From: Xanthomonas cassavae CFBP 4642
Lineage (GTDB): Bacteria > Pseudomonadota > Gammaproteobacteria > Xanthomonadales > Xanthomonadaceae
DNA: 64,000 nt
Assembly (NCBI RefSeq): GCF_000454545.1
Contig: NZ_CM002139.1
Coordinates: 4,344,616-4,408,615 of the forward strand
Reading direction: 5' to 3'
Positions within the stretch are counted from its first letter, which is position 1. The number at the start of each line of letters is the position of its first letter. This document shows, piece by piece, positions 63,798 through 64,000 of the stretch. Under the pieces are notes generated by a model. It made no database searches. It was not told the origin of the DNA and saw only the letters and a list, made by a program, of their open reading frames with translations. The position numbers were made by a program, and so were the translations under genes.

Positions 63798-63823
63798 CTT
63801 ATTCGGCTGGCGCCTACCAATAG
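63794..63823 (+). pseudogene. Displaced 3' end of the VOC gene
   Basis: These 30 bases encode the native last residues (Leu)TYSAGAYQ and the original TAG stop, separated from the rest of the gene by the insertion sequence. Confidence 0.75.
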
Positions 63824-63874
63824 GCGGTGCCGCCCACAGCCCTCGTCCACGTCGGGAGTAGCCCCTGGCCGCCA

Positions 63875-64000
63875 ATGACTACTCGCCGCCGCGCACTCGC
63901 CAGCCATCCCTGGCGAGATCCGCATCGGCTGACGCATCTGTCCGGTTATGCCTGGAAGCGCTCCATCCGAGCTCAGTCCCACACCATCGACGTTGCCGTC
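63875..64000 (+). CDS. Possible partial coding region at the window edge
   Basis: An ATG at 63875 opens a frame (MTTRRRALASHPWRDPH...) that stays open to the end of the window, 42 codons. No ribosome site or family feature is seen, and a minus-strand frame is also open here. Reported only as a possibility. Confidence 0.2.
   Translation, partial: MTTRRRALASHPWRDPHRLTHLSGYAWKRSIRAQSHTIDVAV

Overview
The window is from a Xanthomonas chromosome, most likely a plant pathogen. The supporting evidence is uniformly high GC, a secreted family 1 pectate lyase, the xanA/xanB and rmlBACD nucleotide-sugar genes, and above all a lipopolysaccharide (LPS) locus between etfBA and metB, which is the known hypervariable O-antigen locus of the genus. 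Species cannot be fixed from sequence reading alone. I see no rRNA, tRNA or CRISPR array.

Layout. 0.5-4.1 kb: pectate lyase, a long leader with a hexamer repeat, then the minus-strand set pssA / HolD-like / rimI. 4.2-7.1 kb: DUF4124 protein, proS, an H-NS-like protein with a basic tail. 7.1-12.2 kb: ThrE-type exporter, then a four-gene Mla-like lipid transport operon (permease, ATPase, MCE protein, lipoprotein). 12.3-18.2 kb: alkB, ETF-ubiquinone oxidoreductase, a WbsX-RgpF two-domain glycan protein, scoAB. 18.3-26.4 kb: sugar-nucleotide supply, with xanA, xanB, ugd and rmlBACD. 26.6-28.3 kb: etfB, etfA. 28.3-50.0 kb: the LPS locus. 50-52.6 kb: metB and cystathionine beta-synthase. 52.8-60.9 kb: DUF465 protein, a structured non-coding stretch, an OmpA/DUF4398 pair, pilU, a tandem hairpin repeat, maiA/fah, rhlE, queD, phasin. 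61-64 kb: a frameshifted lysR divergent from a glyoxalase-type gene that carries an IS5-family insertion near its 3' end, with an exact 4-bp target duplication.

The LPS locus has two convergent halves. The metB-side half (minus strand, 49.95 to 35.5 kb) is an ABC-transporter-dependent O-antigen operon: glycosyltransferase, Wzm, a short Wzt, a 698-aa protein with a beta domain, a coiled coil and an FkbM methyltransferase, PerB-like and PerA-like enzymes, three glycosyltransferases, Gmd, Rmd and a polytopic membrane protein. With xanA/xanB this predicts GDP-mannose flowing through the Gmd product to GDP-D-rhamnose (Rmd) and GDP-N-acetylperosamine (PerA/PerB). The etfA-side half (plus strand, 28.3 to 35.46 kb) encodes a YbhN-type membrane protein, a HAD-UbiA fusion, DprE1-like and DprE2-like enzymes, an epimerase, a HemY-like flavoprotein and a GtrA-type protein. 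The UbiA/DprE1/DprE2/GtrA combination matches the mycobacterial route to decaprenyl-phosphoryl-D-arabinofuranose, so I infer that this strain makes a polyprenyl-phosphate-linked pentofuranose for decorating a surface glycan. This module, and the candidate chain-terminating methyltransferase, are the most interesting content.
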